Origin: Parerythrobacter_A sp963761775
GTDB taxonomy: Bacteria > Pseudomonadota > Alphaproteobacteria > Sphingomonadales > Sphingomonadaceae
DNA: 64,000 bases
Reading direction: 5' to 3'
NCBI GenBank assembly: GCA_963761775.1
Contig: CAVXIF010000011.1
Span: 62,001-126,000 of the forward strand
The position numbers and the translations under genes were made by a program. Within the stretch, counting starts at the first letter, position 1. The number at the start of each line of letters is the position of its first letter. The notes under the pieces are model-generated. The model was not told the origin of the DNA, ran no database searches, and saw only the letters and a program-made list of their open reading frames with translations. Of the stretch, positions 27,630 to 37,196 are shown piece by piece.

Positions 27630-28553
27630 GTGGCGTTCGCCGGGATGGCGGCATTGCTGGCGTCCTTTGCTGGTGCACCCGCTATTGCGCAAAGCCAGGG
27701 CGAGGAGGCCCGCCTACGCAAGATCGAGGCCGAAGTGCGCGCCTTACAACGCAGCGTCTTCCCCGGCGGGAGCGGACGGTTCTTCGAACCGCAGATTTCG
27801 GGCGCGGCAGAAGGGGCAGGCACGCCTGCCGCGACATCGACAACGGCGGTGACCGATATTCTTATCCGGCTGGACGGGCTGGAAGCGCAGATCGCAGCGC
27901 TGACGGCACAAACCGAAGAGAACACGAACACGCTTTCGCTGATGCGAACGCGCATTGTTGCCCTGGAAGCAGGGCGGGTGACATCGCCGACCGGGTCGAC
28001 CGCCGAAGGCACACCGATCGTTGCGGTTACACGTCCGGCCACCACCACTGTCACTGCGCCGGACGCCGCTACTATCGCACCGACGACCACCACGGCAGTC
28101 GTCACCGGCCCTACCGCCGAACGGATTGCCGCCGTGTCGCAAATCGCCAAGCCGCAGACCGACGACGCTGGTGATGACGAGTATTCGTACGGTTTCCGCC
28201 TATGGAATGCCGGGTTCTTCCCCGAAGCGCAGCAGCAGCTGACGCTGTTTGTAGAGAAATACCCGTCGCATCCGCGCGCGACGTACGGGCGTAACCTGCT
28301 GGGCCGCGCCTATCTTGACGATGGCAAACCAAACGAAGCGGCACCGTGGTTCCTGAAGAACTATCAGGAAGGCCGCAACGACCGGCGCGCGGCGGACAGC
28401 TTGCTCTATCTGGGCGAAACCATGATCGCCATCGATGATAGCGCGCGGGCATGCATCGCGCTGGCCGAGTTCGGCGAAACGTATCCGGCAGTGGCGTCGG
28501 GGCGTCTCGCAGACCAATATCAGGCCGCGCTGCGCAAGGTGGATTGCAATTGA
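27630..28553 (+). CDS. CpoB/YbgF-like periplasmic TPR protein
   Basis: About 307 residues. The N-terminal signal sequence (FAGMAALLASFAGAPAIAQS) is followed by a short coiled coil (ARLRKIEAEVRALQRSV) and a Thr/Ala-rich linker. The C-terminal TPR domain begins near 190 (YSYGFRLWNAGFFPEAQQQL), with repeats through YLGETMIAIDDSA. This is the layout of the Tol-Pal partner CpoB/YbgF, which coordinates peptidoglycan synthesis with outer-membrane constriction. The start is uncertain. GTG at 27630 is the first start codon after a TAG; an ATG at 27558 with a good ribosome-binding site would give a better signal peptide if the repeats between carried no stop. tolQRAB-pal is not present here. Confidence 0.78.
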   Translation: MAFAGMAALLASFAGAPAIAQSQGEEARLRKIEAEVRALQRSVFPGGSGRFFEPQISGAAEGAGTPAATSTTAVTDILIRLDGLEAQIAALTAQTEENTNTLSLMRTRIVALEAGRVTSPTGSTAEGTPIVAVTRPATTTVTAPDAATIAPTTTTAVVTGPTAERIAAVSQIAKPQTDDAGDDEYSYGFRLWNAGFFPEAQQQLTLFVEKYPSHPRATYGRNLLGRAYLDDGKPNEAAPWFLKNYQEGRNDRRAADSLLYLGETMIAIDDSARACIALAEFGETYPAVASGRLADQYQAALRKVDCN

Positions 28554-28575
28554 TAGCGGCGTAGCAACCGATGGA

Positions 28576-29526
28576 TTGCCTGCCGACCAGATAGAGCGGT
28601 TCCGATCCGGTTTGCGCGCGCTCGATGCGCCGGACGGAATCGGAATTGCGGTATCGGGAGGCGCAGACAGCCTCGCGCTATTGCTTCTCGCCGTCGAAGC
28701 TGTCCCAGGTGACGTCGAAGCTGTTACTATCGATCACGGTCTGCGCCAGGAGAGCCGACAGGAGTGTGCGCATGTCGCGGCAATTTGCGCGACGCTGGGT
28801 GTGCGCCACGAAACCATCTCGGTCGAAGTAACGGACCGGAACCTGCAAAGCGGCGCGCGAAACGCCCGTTACATCGCGCTGCAAGTCTGGGCAGCGAGGC
28901 GAAAACTGTCCGCCATCGCCACGGCGCATCATGCCGATGACCAGGCGGAGACGATGCTGATGCGTCTCAATCGGGGCAGCGGGCTATCGGGATTGGCAGG
29001 TATCCGCCCCGACCGGTTGTTGCAGGATGGACGAACCCGCGTTCTACGGCCGTTGCTGCATTGGCGCAAAGCCGAGCTGGTCGCGATCTGCGCGGCGTCG
29101 CCGTTCCAGCCCATCGACGATCCGTCCAATCGCAACACGGCTTTCGACCGGGTCGCCATGCGGCAGAATCTGGCACAGGCGGCGTGGCTCGACCCCTCGG
29201 CAATCGCGACCTCGGCATCGCACATCGCTGCAGCTGAAGCCTATCTCGCCTCCACGCTGGAGGCTGTCTGGACCGAGCGCGTCTCAAACAGTGCCAGCAG
29301 GGATTGCTTCACCTGTACAAGCACCGGTTCCCGCTTTGAAAATACCGAAATCGTGGCGCGTATACTTGAACGACTCGGTGCAAAAGCGCGCAAATCCGAT
29401 GTAGCGACAATGGTCTCACGCCTGGAACGCGGCGAAAATGCAAGTCTTGGGGGCGTGCTGGCTTCTGTGCGCAAGTCCGACGGCCAGTGGTATTTTGCCG
29501 CCGAACCGGCGCGCGCCAGCCCCTAA
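28576..29526 (+). CDS. tilS: tRNA(Ile)-lysidine synthetase TilS
   Basis: About 316 residues. An ATP-dependent enzyme that attaches lysine to the wobble C of tRNA-Ile(CAU), changing it to read AUA. The PP-loop IAVSGGADSLALLLL is at the N-terminus, followed by IDHGLR, TAHHADDQAETMLMRLNRGSG and the PIDDPSNRN motif (seen as FQPIDDPSNRNTAFDRVAMR). No ATG is available; TTG at 28576 is the most likely start, 22 bases after the CpoB-like stop, although the frame is open further upstream. The usual neighbour ftsH is not here. Its last 4 bases overlap the convergent L,D-transpeptidase. Confidence 0.9.
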   Translation: MPADQIERFRSGLRALDAPDGIGIAVSGGADSLALLLLAVEAVPGDVEAVTIDHGLRQESRQECAHVAAICATLGVRHETISVEVTDRNLQSGARNARYIALQVWAARRKLSAIATAHHADDQAETMLMRLNRGSGLSGLAGIRPDRLLQDGRTRVLRPLLHWRKAELVAICAASPFQPIDDPSNRNTAFDRVAMRQNLAQAAWLDPSAIATSASHIAAAEAYLASTLEAVWTERVSNSASRDCFTCTSTGSRFENTEIVARILERLGAKARKSDVATMVSRLERGENASLGGVLASVRKSDGQWYFAAEPARASP

Positions 29527-30326
29527 AGAATAGTGCCGCCCACGCCGAGCGTTTTGCCGCGCGTGATGATGACCTTGTCGCCGTTCTTGATCTTGGCAAA
29601 CAGGCGTTTGGCAATCTCGTCCGGAACTGCGATGCAGCCGTGGCTGGCATAGCCATTCTCGACTTCGCTGCCACCATGGATCGCCACACCGTCGCGTGTC
29701 AGGAACACACTCCACGGCATCGGCGCATTGTTGTATTTCTCCGACACGTTGTGGCGCTGTTTGCGCAGGACGGGAAAGGTACCGATCGGAGTGGGGTGTT
29801 CGGGTGTTCCCAGCATCGCCGCCGCAGCACCGATTTCGTATCCACCCTGAAAAACCGACATGACGCGCGCATCCAGATCGACTGTGACCACGATGCGCCC
29901 TGGAGGAACGCCATCGGTGTTCCAGTGCCATTCGCCGTATTTGATCGGCCCGTCGATTTTCAGCACGCGCTTTACCACCAACGGCTCATCACGCTTTGCG
30001 GCAGAGACTGACGCGCGGGTCATTACGGCATCGCCAGTCTGGGGTGCAGGTGCCTTGTCTACGATGTCTACCGTGTCAGCGACATCCGCAGCATCCTGAT
30101 CCGTGTCCGCCAGCATCGCCTCGGATGCCGCTGGTGTTTTCGCCGCGCCGGACTTTGCAACAGCGTCGGGATCGATGGGGATCGCCAGCGCAATGTCGGC
30201 GGTTTCGACGGGCTCGACTTCGGGCGTCGGCTCCCCGTCGATCAGTGCGCCTGCAAGCGTTGCGCCGCTGAAGACCAGCAGCAATGCGGCTGTCGCGCCG
30301 CCGATCCATGTGAGAATAGGGTTCAT
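29523..30326 (-). CDS. L,D-transpeptidase (YkuD family)
   Basis: A 267-residue envelope protein with an N-terminal membrane anchor or signal (ILTWIGGATAALLLVFSGAT), an acidic Ala/Asp-rich linker to about residue 110, and a YkuD domain. The catalytic segment is IHGGSEVENGYASHGCIAVP. The Cys and His of the active site are present; Ala follows the Ile where Arg is more usual. Such enzymes form 3-3 cross-links in peptidoglycan or attach lipoproteins to it. Substrate class is inferred from the family. Confidence 0.88.
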   Translation of the reverse strand: MNPILTWIGGATAALLLVFSGATLAGALIDGEPTPEVEPVETADIALAIPIDPDAVAKSGAAKTPAASEAMLADTDQDAADVADTVDIVDKAPAPQTGDAVMTRASVSAAKRDEPLVVKRVLKIDGPIKYGEWHWNTDGVPPGRIVVTVDLDARVMSVFQGGYEIGAAAAMLGTPEHPTPIGTFPVLRKQRHNVSEKYNNAPMPWSVFLTRDGVAIHGGSEVENGYASHGCIAVPDEIAKRLFAKIKNGDKVIITRGKTLGVGGTIL

Positions 30327-30419
30327 ACGAGGAGATATGCCCGCAATGGGTGCAGGTTTCCATAACGCAAGCGTCGGCTGTCCCGCTGCGACACAGGCAC
30401 AAGGTGTCCCGTTAAACCG

Positions 30420-33182
30420 CTAACCGTGTGCGCCGAACTCGTTGGCGATGGCCGTGCCGATGCGCAGCGACAGTCCGTAGGCACGCTCCAGCGGGTCGAT
30501 AAAATCGCGCCGGATCTCGTCATAACCTTCACTCGCACCGTCGGGATAATCGCTCGGTTCGTCGATGGCGAAATCGGACGGTTGCGGGAAGCTGGTCGGG
30601 TATGCGCGGCGCAACTGTTCCAGCGCATCGTCGATCCGCAGAGTGAAAACCATTTCCAGCACATCGTCGCGACTGATGTCGTTTGCGCGGCTGAAGGCGG
30701 GGATGGAGACAGCCTTCAAAAAAATGTGCTGGAACAGGGTAAGCCGCAGCGCCTGCAACACGCCGATTTGCCGCCGCACCTGCTCGCGGCCTTCCAGCGG
30801 TGCTTCGTCGGGCAGCAGATCGAGCAGGCGATGCAGTTTCAGCGCATCGACGCGCAGGCGCGAGGCGAGCCGGCGGAAAGTGCCGGTGCGATCGTCGCGG
30901 GTCAGGTATTCGGCCAGCGTCTCGCAGGCGTCCGACAAATGCGTTTCGGTGCCGCGATAGGGGCGGCTTGCCCAATATGCGGAATTGAACAGCTCGCCGA
31001 ATGCGGCAACCGTCTTGATGCTGGCAAGCGCATTGGATGCGCGCACGAGCCGAATGATCTGTCGCCCGCGTGCGCTATCGGTCAGCAGCGCCGCGATTTC
31101 CTCGTAATTGCCGTCCGCCGCGCTGCCGAGCCCTGCGATAACGTTCACCGGATAGCCCAGCTGTTGCAGTATGGCATTGTGCGGGATGGCGCGGATCTGG
31201 CGCAGGTTCATGTCGCGGTCGGACCGCAAATCGCCTTGTCTGCGCGACACGCGGCTGCCGGTGGAATTCAGCAGGCCCAGCCCGAATGCCGTCAAGGCGC
31301 GGCTGTAGGTTGCGCTTTCCATATGGTCGCGCTGGTGCTTGCGGATGGCGCGATAGAAATCGAGGCTGAGGTCGGTGCGGCGATAGAACGGGTCGGTCGG
31401 CGCCTCGGTGTCCAAAGTCGGGGACGCCGCAATGCGCGTCAGCGTCGCCAGTGCCAGTGCAGGTGTTGCAAAGTGCAGATAGCCGTCGCCGCCCTGGAAG
31501 CTGACTTCGGGTTCCAGCCGGATATCGGCGCGGGCAAATCGCCTTCGCGCCCACGGGCTCAGTGGCCATGACAGCCGGTCGTCGAACCCGCCCGGATGCG
31601 CGCCGCGGCCCATGCTTTCGCCATGCGTGTTGAAAATCAGTGCGGCGGTGTCGCCCATGTCGTATCGCGCCATCGCCTGCGCCAGCCGCCCTTGCAGGCG
31701 CTCGATCGCGAGGCTGGCAGGAATTTGCCCGACGAACCGCCCGGCATCGGAAAAGCCGGTCTGGATGCAGACCCGGCCACGCGCGATGGCGTATTCGCGA
31801 TAGGTCTCATCCGCCAGCAACTGGTCCACGAAGCGCCCGCCATGCTCAAGCGCGCTTTCGGTTTCGAACAGCGGCGAGACATCGACCTTGTTTTCGATGC
31901 CGAACAGCTTGGCGAAATAGAGCGCGGCGAGGATGGTCGAAGGCTGCTCGCATTCGGCCACCAGCATTCGGATCGGGGCATCGGCATCGATGTGCGCGAG
32001 GATCTGCGTCATCGCCAGGAATTGCCGGATCGCGGTGCTGCTTTCGATGGCCAGCGCGGCAAAATTGCTGCGCAGCGGTGTCACGTTTTCCAGCATGGTG
32101 CGCAGGGTGGCAATGGCACCCCGGCTGGCGAGGTCGAGCGTAATGCCGCCATCGATCTGGCGGCGGATCGCATTGTGGAGCTGACTGGCGTTCACACGGA
32201 AATGCACGCGCGCCATGCCCAGCCCGTCGGCGCGCATCGCGCAGGCCAGCGTTTTAAGTGCGATGGCGCGCGCGCTGTCCGCCAGCGCCGCGTTGCTTTC
32301 CAGCCGCTCGATTATCGGCGTCAGGGTCAGCAGTTTGTGCGGATTGTCAGCGGTCAGGCGGTTGGCGGCATCCGACAAGGCGGCAGGGTCGCTCAGGTCG
32401 GCGGCGAAATCCAGCGCCCGATTTCGGGCATATTCGTGGGCTGCGTCCAGTTCGTTTACGACGGGGTGATCGGCGTTGATGGCACGCAAGGCATCGGCAT
32501 AACGCCCGATGCGCTGCGCCTTTTCATCCAGCCGGAAGCCGATGGAATCGAACCATTTGATATCGGTCCGCCCGTCCATGTCGTATCCGACCCAACTGGC
32601 GAAACGAAACGGGAGCGGGGCCAGTTCTGCCATCCGGTCGGGCCAGCGAGTGGCGGCTTCGGCCAGCACCGTCGCCACGATCCGGTCGCGCGCGTCCTGC
32701 GCATTGGCGATGGCGGCCATCGCGCGCCCGTGTTCGTATCGCAGCGTGACGGCGGGCCGCTCGGCCCCCGTGATGCAGCGCGCCTCTTCGCTGTCCTCGG
32801 CAGCATCGGCCACGGCTTTGCTCTGGTCCGGTGTCAGCAGGAAGGTCGGGTGCGCGGTAAAGACGGCGTGCAGGGCGGGGTTCTGCCAGTGCTCGCGGAA
32901 GGCGTCGAAATCCTGCGTGTCGCACAGGGCAACGATGGCGGCCTGGTTCGCGCCTTCGTCGACCGGCTCGACCCGCTGGCGCAACTGGCGGGCGCGGCTG
33001 GTCAGCGAATGGCATTCCAGTTCCGCCACCATGCTTTCCACCTCGTCCAGCGAGAGGCCGCCCGATTCCAGCTCGCGCGACAAGTCCAGCGATAGCTGGA
33101 AGACCGGGTTGAACAGCGGCGTGGTGCGGGTGTGCCGGTGCAGTTCGCGAAGGCGGTCGCTAAGCTCGGCAACGGTTCTCAT
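30420..33182 (-). CDS. Divergent phosphoenolpyruvate carboxylase homologue
   Basis: A 920-residue protein with the full length of PEP carboxylase, which would make oxaloacetate from PEP and bicarbonate. The first conserved block is FTAHPTFLL (usually TAHPTE), so the catalytic His remains but the Glu is lost. WVGYDMDGRTD stands for WVGGDRDGNP, TGFSDAGRFVG for GYSDSNKDGG, and HGESMGRGAHPGG for the glycine-rich GRGGxxxRGG loop. The active-site lysine of SDSNKDGG has no clear equivalent. It is the last gene of zwf-edd-eda-(this), its ATG overlapping the eda stop as ATGA. It may be a lineage-specific PEPC or have a changed reaction. Confidence 0.75.
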   Translation of the reverse strand: MRTVAELSDRLRELHRHTRTTPLFNPVFQLSLDLSRELESGGLSLDEVESMVAELECHSLTSRARQLRQRVEPVDEGANQAAIVALCDTQDFDAFREHWQNPALHAVFTAHPTFLLTPDQSKAVADAAEDSEEARCITGAERPAVTLRYEHGRAMAAIANAQDARDRIVATVLAEAATRWPDRMAELAPLPFRFASWVGYDMDGRTDIKWFDSIGFRLDEKAQRIGRYADALRAINADHPVVNELDAAHEYARNRALDFAADLSDPAALSDAANRLTADNPHKLLTLTPIIERLESNAALADSARAIALKTLACAMRADGLGMARVHFRVNASQLHNAIRRQIDGGITLDLASRGAIATLRTMLENVTPLRSNFAALAIESSTAIRQFLAMTQILAHIDADAPIRMLVAECEQPSTILAALYFAKLFGIENKVDVSPLFETESALEHGGRFVDQLLADETYREYAIARGRVCIQTGFSDAGRFVGQIPASLAIERLQGRLAQAMARYDMGDTAALIFNTHGESMGRGAHPGGFDDRLSWPLSPWARRRFARADIRLEPEVSFQGGDGYLHFATPALALATLTRIAASPTLDTEAPTDPFYRRTDLSLDFYRAIRKHQRDHMESATYSRALTAFGLGLLNSTGSRVSRRQGDLRSDRDMNLRQIRAIPHNAILQQLGYPVNVIAGLGSAADGNYEEIAALLTDSARGRQIIRLVRASNALASIKTVAAFGELFNSAYWASRPYRGTETHLSDACETLAEYLTRDDRTGTFRRLASRLRVDALKLHRLLDLLPDEAPLEGREQVRRQIGVLQALRLTLFQHIFLKAVSIPAFSRANDISRDDVLEMVFTLRIDDALEQLRRAYPTSFPQPSDFAIDEPSDYPDGASEGYDEIRRDFIDPLERAYGLSLRIGTAIANEFGAHG

Positions 33183-33793
33183 GCGCCCATGCCTGCCGCT
33201 TCGCGGGCCAGGGCTTCGATAGCGCCGCGATCCGGAGCACCTTTGGGCGCGACCCAGCTCCCGCCCACACACAGCACCGGATCGAAGGCGAGCCATTCGG
33301 CAGCGTTGGCTGGCGAGATGCCGCCGGTGGGGCAGAAGCGGGCGTTGCCGAACGGCGCGGCCAGTGCCTTCAGGGCAGGCAAGCCGCCCGCCGCCATTGC
33401 CGGAAAAAACTTGAAGCGGGTCAGGCCAAGATCGAGGCCGCGCATGATATCGCCCGCATTGGCAATGCCGGGCAGGAACGGAACGCCGTGCCGTATTGCG
33501 GCCCTGCCCAGCGGCTCGGTCAGGCCGGGCGACACGATAAATTCACTGCCCGCAGCAAGCGCATCGGAGAGCGTCTGCTGATCGGTCACGGTACCCGCAC
33601 CGACAATCGCACCGGGCACCTTTTTCATCGCGGTAATCGCGTCCAGAGCGGCGGGCGTGCGCAGCGTCACTTCCAGCACAGGCAATCCGCCCGCCACCAG
33701 CGCCTCTGCCAACGGCACGGCATGGGCGGGGTCTTCGATGACGATGACCGGAATGACCGGTGCCATGCGCATGAGGGAGTCGATATCGTTCAT
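33179..33793 (-). CDS. eda: KDPG aldolase (2-keto-3-deoxy-6-phosphogluconate aldolase)
   Basis: A 204-residue class I aldolase that splits KDPG to pyruvate and glyceraldehyde 3-phosphate, the last step of the Entner-Doudoroff pathway. The Schiff-base Lys is in LTRFKFFPAMAAGG, the active-site Glu in VLEVTLRTPAAL, and CPTGGISPANAAEWL forms the phosphate site. It lies 55 bases after edd and overlaps the next gene by 4 bases. Confidence 0.96.
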   Translation of the reverse strand: MNDIDSLMRMAPVIPVIVIEDPAHAVPLAEALVAGGLPVLEVTLRTPAALDAITAMKKVPGAIVGAGTVTDQQTLSDALAAGSEFIVSPGLTEPLGRAAIRHGVPFLPGIANAGDIMRGLDLGLTRFKFFPAMAAGGLPALKALAAPFGNARFCPTGGISPANAAEWLAFDPVLCVGGSWVAPKGAPDRGAIEALAREAAGMGA

Positions 33794-33848
33794 GGTAAGT
33801 TGTCTGCGTGATGCGCGCCAGCGAAGGGGATGTGTTCGATAACTGGCT

Positions 33849-35661
33849 CTACAATCCGGCGCTGGCCAGCATTGCCGATCCGCCGCGTTCTGCGCTGTCG
33901 GCCTGCGCGCGGAACATGGCGAACAATTCGCGGCCTGTTCCGGCCTCGGATTTCGGGTCGGGCGTAGCGGCGCGGCCGGCGAGGTCGGCAGTGGTGGAAA
34001 GCGCGCCCGTGACCGCGCAGACTTCTACGATGTCGCCATCGCGCAACAGGGCCAGCGGTCCGCCACCGAGGGCTTCGGGCGTACAGTGGATCGCGGCAGG
34101 CACCTTGCCGCTCGCGCCCGACATGCGGCCATCTGTGACCAGCGCGACGCGGTAGCCACGGTCCTGCAATACGGCGAGCGGCGGGGTCAGGCTGTGCAGT
34201 TCGGGCATACCGTTGGCGCGCGGCCCCTGAAACCGGACGACGACCACCACATCGCAATCCAGCTCGCCCGCTTCGAAGGCGGCGGTGACGTGCTGTTGCG
34301 TATCGAAGACGCGGCACGGGGCTTTCACTGTCATCCGGTCCTCTCGCACCGCCGATGTCTTGAAGCATGCGCGGCCCAGATTGCCCGCGACCAGCTCCAT
34401 CCCGCCATCGGCGCGAAAGGCGTGTGCGACAGGCCGCAGCATCGTGTCGTCGCCGCTCGCGCCGACCGGGCGGCTAGCGAGTGCGCCGTCCTCCAGCACC
34501 GGCTCGCGTGCGTAGGCGTTCAGGTCGCCCGATGCCGACCGTCAGCAGGTCGGCATGACACAACCCGCCCGCAATCAGCTCGCCGATTATATAGCCCATG
34601 CCGCCCGCTGCGTGGAAATGGTTCACATCGCCCGATCCGTTGGGATAGACCCGCGCCAGCAGAGGCACGGCTTTCGACAATTCCGACAGGTCGTCCCAGT
34701 CGAAGCGGATACCCGCCGCGCGCGCCATTGCGGGGATATGAATCGCGTGGTTGGTCGACCCGCCCGTTGCCAGCAGGCCGACAGCCGCGTTGACGATGGC
34801 CTTTTCATCGACGCAGCGGCCCAGCGGGCGGTAGTCTTCGCTTTCCAGCCCGATGGCGGCAACGCGATGCACTGCCGCGCGGTCCAGCGCCTGGCGCAAG
34901 GCGGTGCCAGGCTGGACAAAGGCGCTGCCCGGCAAGTGCAGGCCCATCATCTCCATCATCATCTGGTTGGAATTGGCGGTGCCGAAAAAGGTGCAGGTGC
35001 CGGGCGAATGATAGCTGCCCAGCTCGCTTTCGAGCAATTCGGCACGGCTCGCCTTGCCTTCTGCATGAAGCTGGCGGACGCGCTGCTTTTCTTTGTTGGG
35101 GACGCCCGAAGGCATCGGCCCGCTTGGCACGAAAATCGTCGGCAAATGGCCGAACCGCAACGCGCCGATCAAGAGGCCGGGCACGATCTTGTCGCATATG
35201 CCCAGCATCAGCGCCCCGTCATACATCGCATGGCTCAGCGCGACGCCGGTGCTCATGGCGATCACGTCGCGGCTGAACAGACTCAGCTCCATACCGGTCT
35301 GCCCCTGTGTCACTCCGTCGCACATTGCCGGCGTGCCGCCCGCAACCTGCGCCGTTGCGCCGATTTCGCGCGCGTAAATCTTGAGGCGCTCGGGATAGCG
35401 GCCATAGGGCTGATGCGCGCTCAGCATGTCGTTATAGGACGTAACGATGCCGATGTTCGGACCGGCATGCTTCTTCAGCGCATCCTGATCCGTCTCTGCC
35501 CCGGCATAGGCGTGGGCAAGGTTGGAGCAGGACATGATGGTGCGGTCGGGCCGGTCTTCGGCAGCGCGGGTAACAAGGTCGAGATAGCGCGCCCGGCTAC
35601 GCTGCGAATTGGCAATGACCCGCTGCGTCACGCGGTGCAGCGTATTGTGCAGGTTACTCAT
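33849..35661 (-). pseudogene. edd: 6-phosphogluconate dehydratase Edd, frameshifted once as sequenced
   Basis: Edd dehydrates 6-phosphogluconate to KDPG using an Fe-S cluster. The first 390 residues (from MSNLHNTLHRVTQRV) hold the cluster cysteines in SCSNLAHAY, TPAMCDGVTQG and GICDKIVPG, and GTANSNQMMMEMMGLHLPGS. Near 34528 the frame shifts in a run of three C: LLTVGIG continues as DLNAYAREPVLEDGALAS in the next frame. The C-terminal motif VTDGRMSGASGKVPAAIH is intact, and the gene ends MLASAGL. The length of 1813 bases fits one extra base. Its start overlaps the zwf stop by 8 bases. An Entner-Doudoroff organism would need this gene, so a sequence error is most likely. Confidence 0.94.
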
Positions 35662-37132
35662 TCCAGGTGACCCCATCGCGTTCGGTCAGCGCAGCGGAAG
35701 CGCTCGGCCCCCAGCTTCCTGCGGTATATGTCTTGGGCGTGGTTCCGTCGGCTGCCCACAGCTCCCGAACGGCGTCGATCCAGTCCCATTGCGCCTCTAC
35801 CTCGTCCCTGCGCACGAACAGCGTCTGGTCGCCTTCGATGAGGTCCAGCAGCAGGCGTTCGTAAGCAATCCGGCGGTGCTGGCCGACAAACGCATCGGGC
35901 ATGGCAATGTCGAGCGGGACGGAGCGGAGGCGAATGCCATCGCGGCCCAGTCCCGGCACTTTCGCCATGAGATGCAGCGTCACGTTTTCGTCCGGCTGGA
36001 TGCCGATAACGAGGCGGTTCGGCTGCATCGTCGCCGTACTGCCGCCCTTCAAGCCAGTGAATATCGAATGCGGCACCGCGCGGAACTGCACCACGATTTC
36101 CGTAACCCGACGGGGCATGCGTTTGCCGGTGCGCAAGTAGAACGGCACGCCGCTCCATCGCCAGTTATCGACATGCGCTTTTATGGCTACGAAGGTTTCG
36201 GTGTCGCTATCCGCCCCAAGCTCCTCGTCATAGCCCGGCACCGCCTGTCCGCCGATGGCACCCGCGCGATATTGCCCCGTTACCGTCTCGCCCGACTGCA
36301 CCGGCCTGAGCGAGCGCAGCACCTTCACTTTTTCATCGCGGATGGCGGTGGCATCGAAGTGCCCCGGCGGCTCCATCGCGACCAGCGCCAGCAGTTGCAG
36401 CATGTGGTTCTGCACCATGTCGCGCAAGGCACCGGCCTCGTCGTAGAAGCCCGCGCGCTGCTCCAGCCCGACCGTTTCGGCCACGCTGATCTGCACATGG
36501 TCGATGGAGGCCGCGTTCCACAGCGGTTCGAACATCAGGTTGGCAAATCGCAGGGCGAGCAGGTTCTGGACCGTCTCCTTGCCCAGATAATGGTCGATGC
36601 GGAAAATCCGGCTTTCCGGAAAAGCCGCTGCCACTGCGTCGTTGATCGCCTGACTCGACACAAGGTCCGATCCGAGCGGTTTTTCAAGGCACATGCGAAC
36701 ATTGCCGCAATCCAGCCCCGCCGCCTGTAGCCCCGCTATCGTGGGTTCGAATAGTTTGGGCGCGGTGGACAGGAAGATCGCCAATCCGTCGCTATCGCCA
36801 GACTCTTCGCTATCATCGCAATCCCGCCCTACAGCCTCCGCCAGTTCGGCATAGCCTTCAGGCGTCGTCGCATCGACAGCGCGGTAATGCAGCCGGTTGA
36901 GAAAACCCGCCATGCCCCCGCGCCGGTCGGCGGGCAGGTGCTTTTCCAGCGCCTCTCGCGCAAACTGGCGGAAACCCGCATCGTCCATCTCGCTGCGTGC
37001 CGTACCGATGATCTGCAAGTCGGGAGAAAGCAGGCCGTCCGCATCCAGCGCGCACAGGCTGGGCAACAGCATGCGCTGCGACAGATCGCCGGTGGCGCCG
37101 AACAGCAGCAGGCGATTGGCAGTGAAACTCAT
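35654..37132 (-). CDS. zwf: Glucose-6-phosphate dehydrogenase Zwf
   Basis: A 492-residue G6PD that oxidises glucose 6-phosphate to 6-phosphogluconolactone with NADP or NAD. The N-terminal dinucleotide motif is LLLFGATGDLSQR, the substrate and catalytic segment is RIDHYLGKETVQNLLALRF, and EKPLGSD lies before it. It ends SWGPSASAALTERDG. It is the first gene of the zwf-edd-eda operon; pgl and glk, often found with these genes, are not present here. Confidence 0.97.
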   Translation of the reverse strand: MSFTANRLLLFGATGDLSQRMLLPSLCALDADGLLSPDLQIIGTARSEMDDAGFRQFAREALEKHLPADRRGGMAGFLNRLHYRAVDATTPEGYAELAEAVGRDCDDSEESGDSDGLAIFLSTAPKLFEPTIAGLQAAGLDCGNVRMCLEKPLGSDLVSSQAINDAVAAAFPESRIFRIDHYLGKETVQNLLALRFANLMFEPLWNAASIDHVQISVAETVGLEQRAGFYDEAGALRDMVQNHMLQLLALVAMEPPGHFDATAIRDEKVKVLRSLRPVQSGETVTGQYRAGAIGGQAVPGYDEELGADSDTETFVAIKAHVDNWRWSGVPFYLRTGKRMPRRVTEIVVQFRAVPHSIFTGLKGGSTATMQPNRLVIGIQPDENVTLHLMAKVPGLGRDGIRLRSVPLDIAMPDAFVGQHRRIAYERLLLDLIEGDQTLFVRRDEVEAQWDWIDAVRELWAADGTTPKTYTAGSWGPSASAALTERDGVTWNE

Positions 37133-37196
37133 TGCGCAAGCCTATCAAAGGTGAGGCGCGAACTCCATGTGCTGCAACCGTATTCAGGCGATGCGG

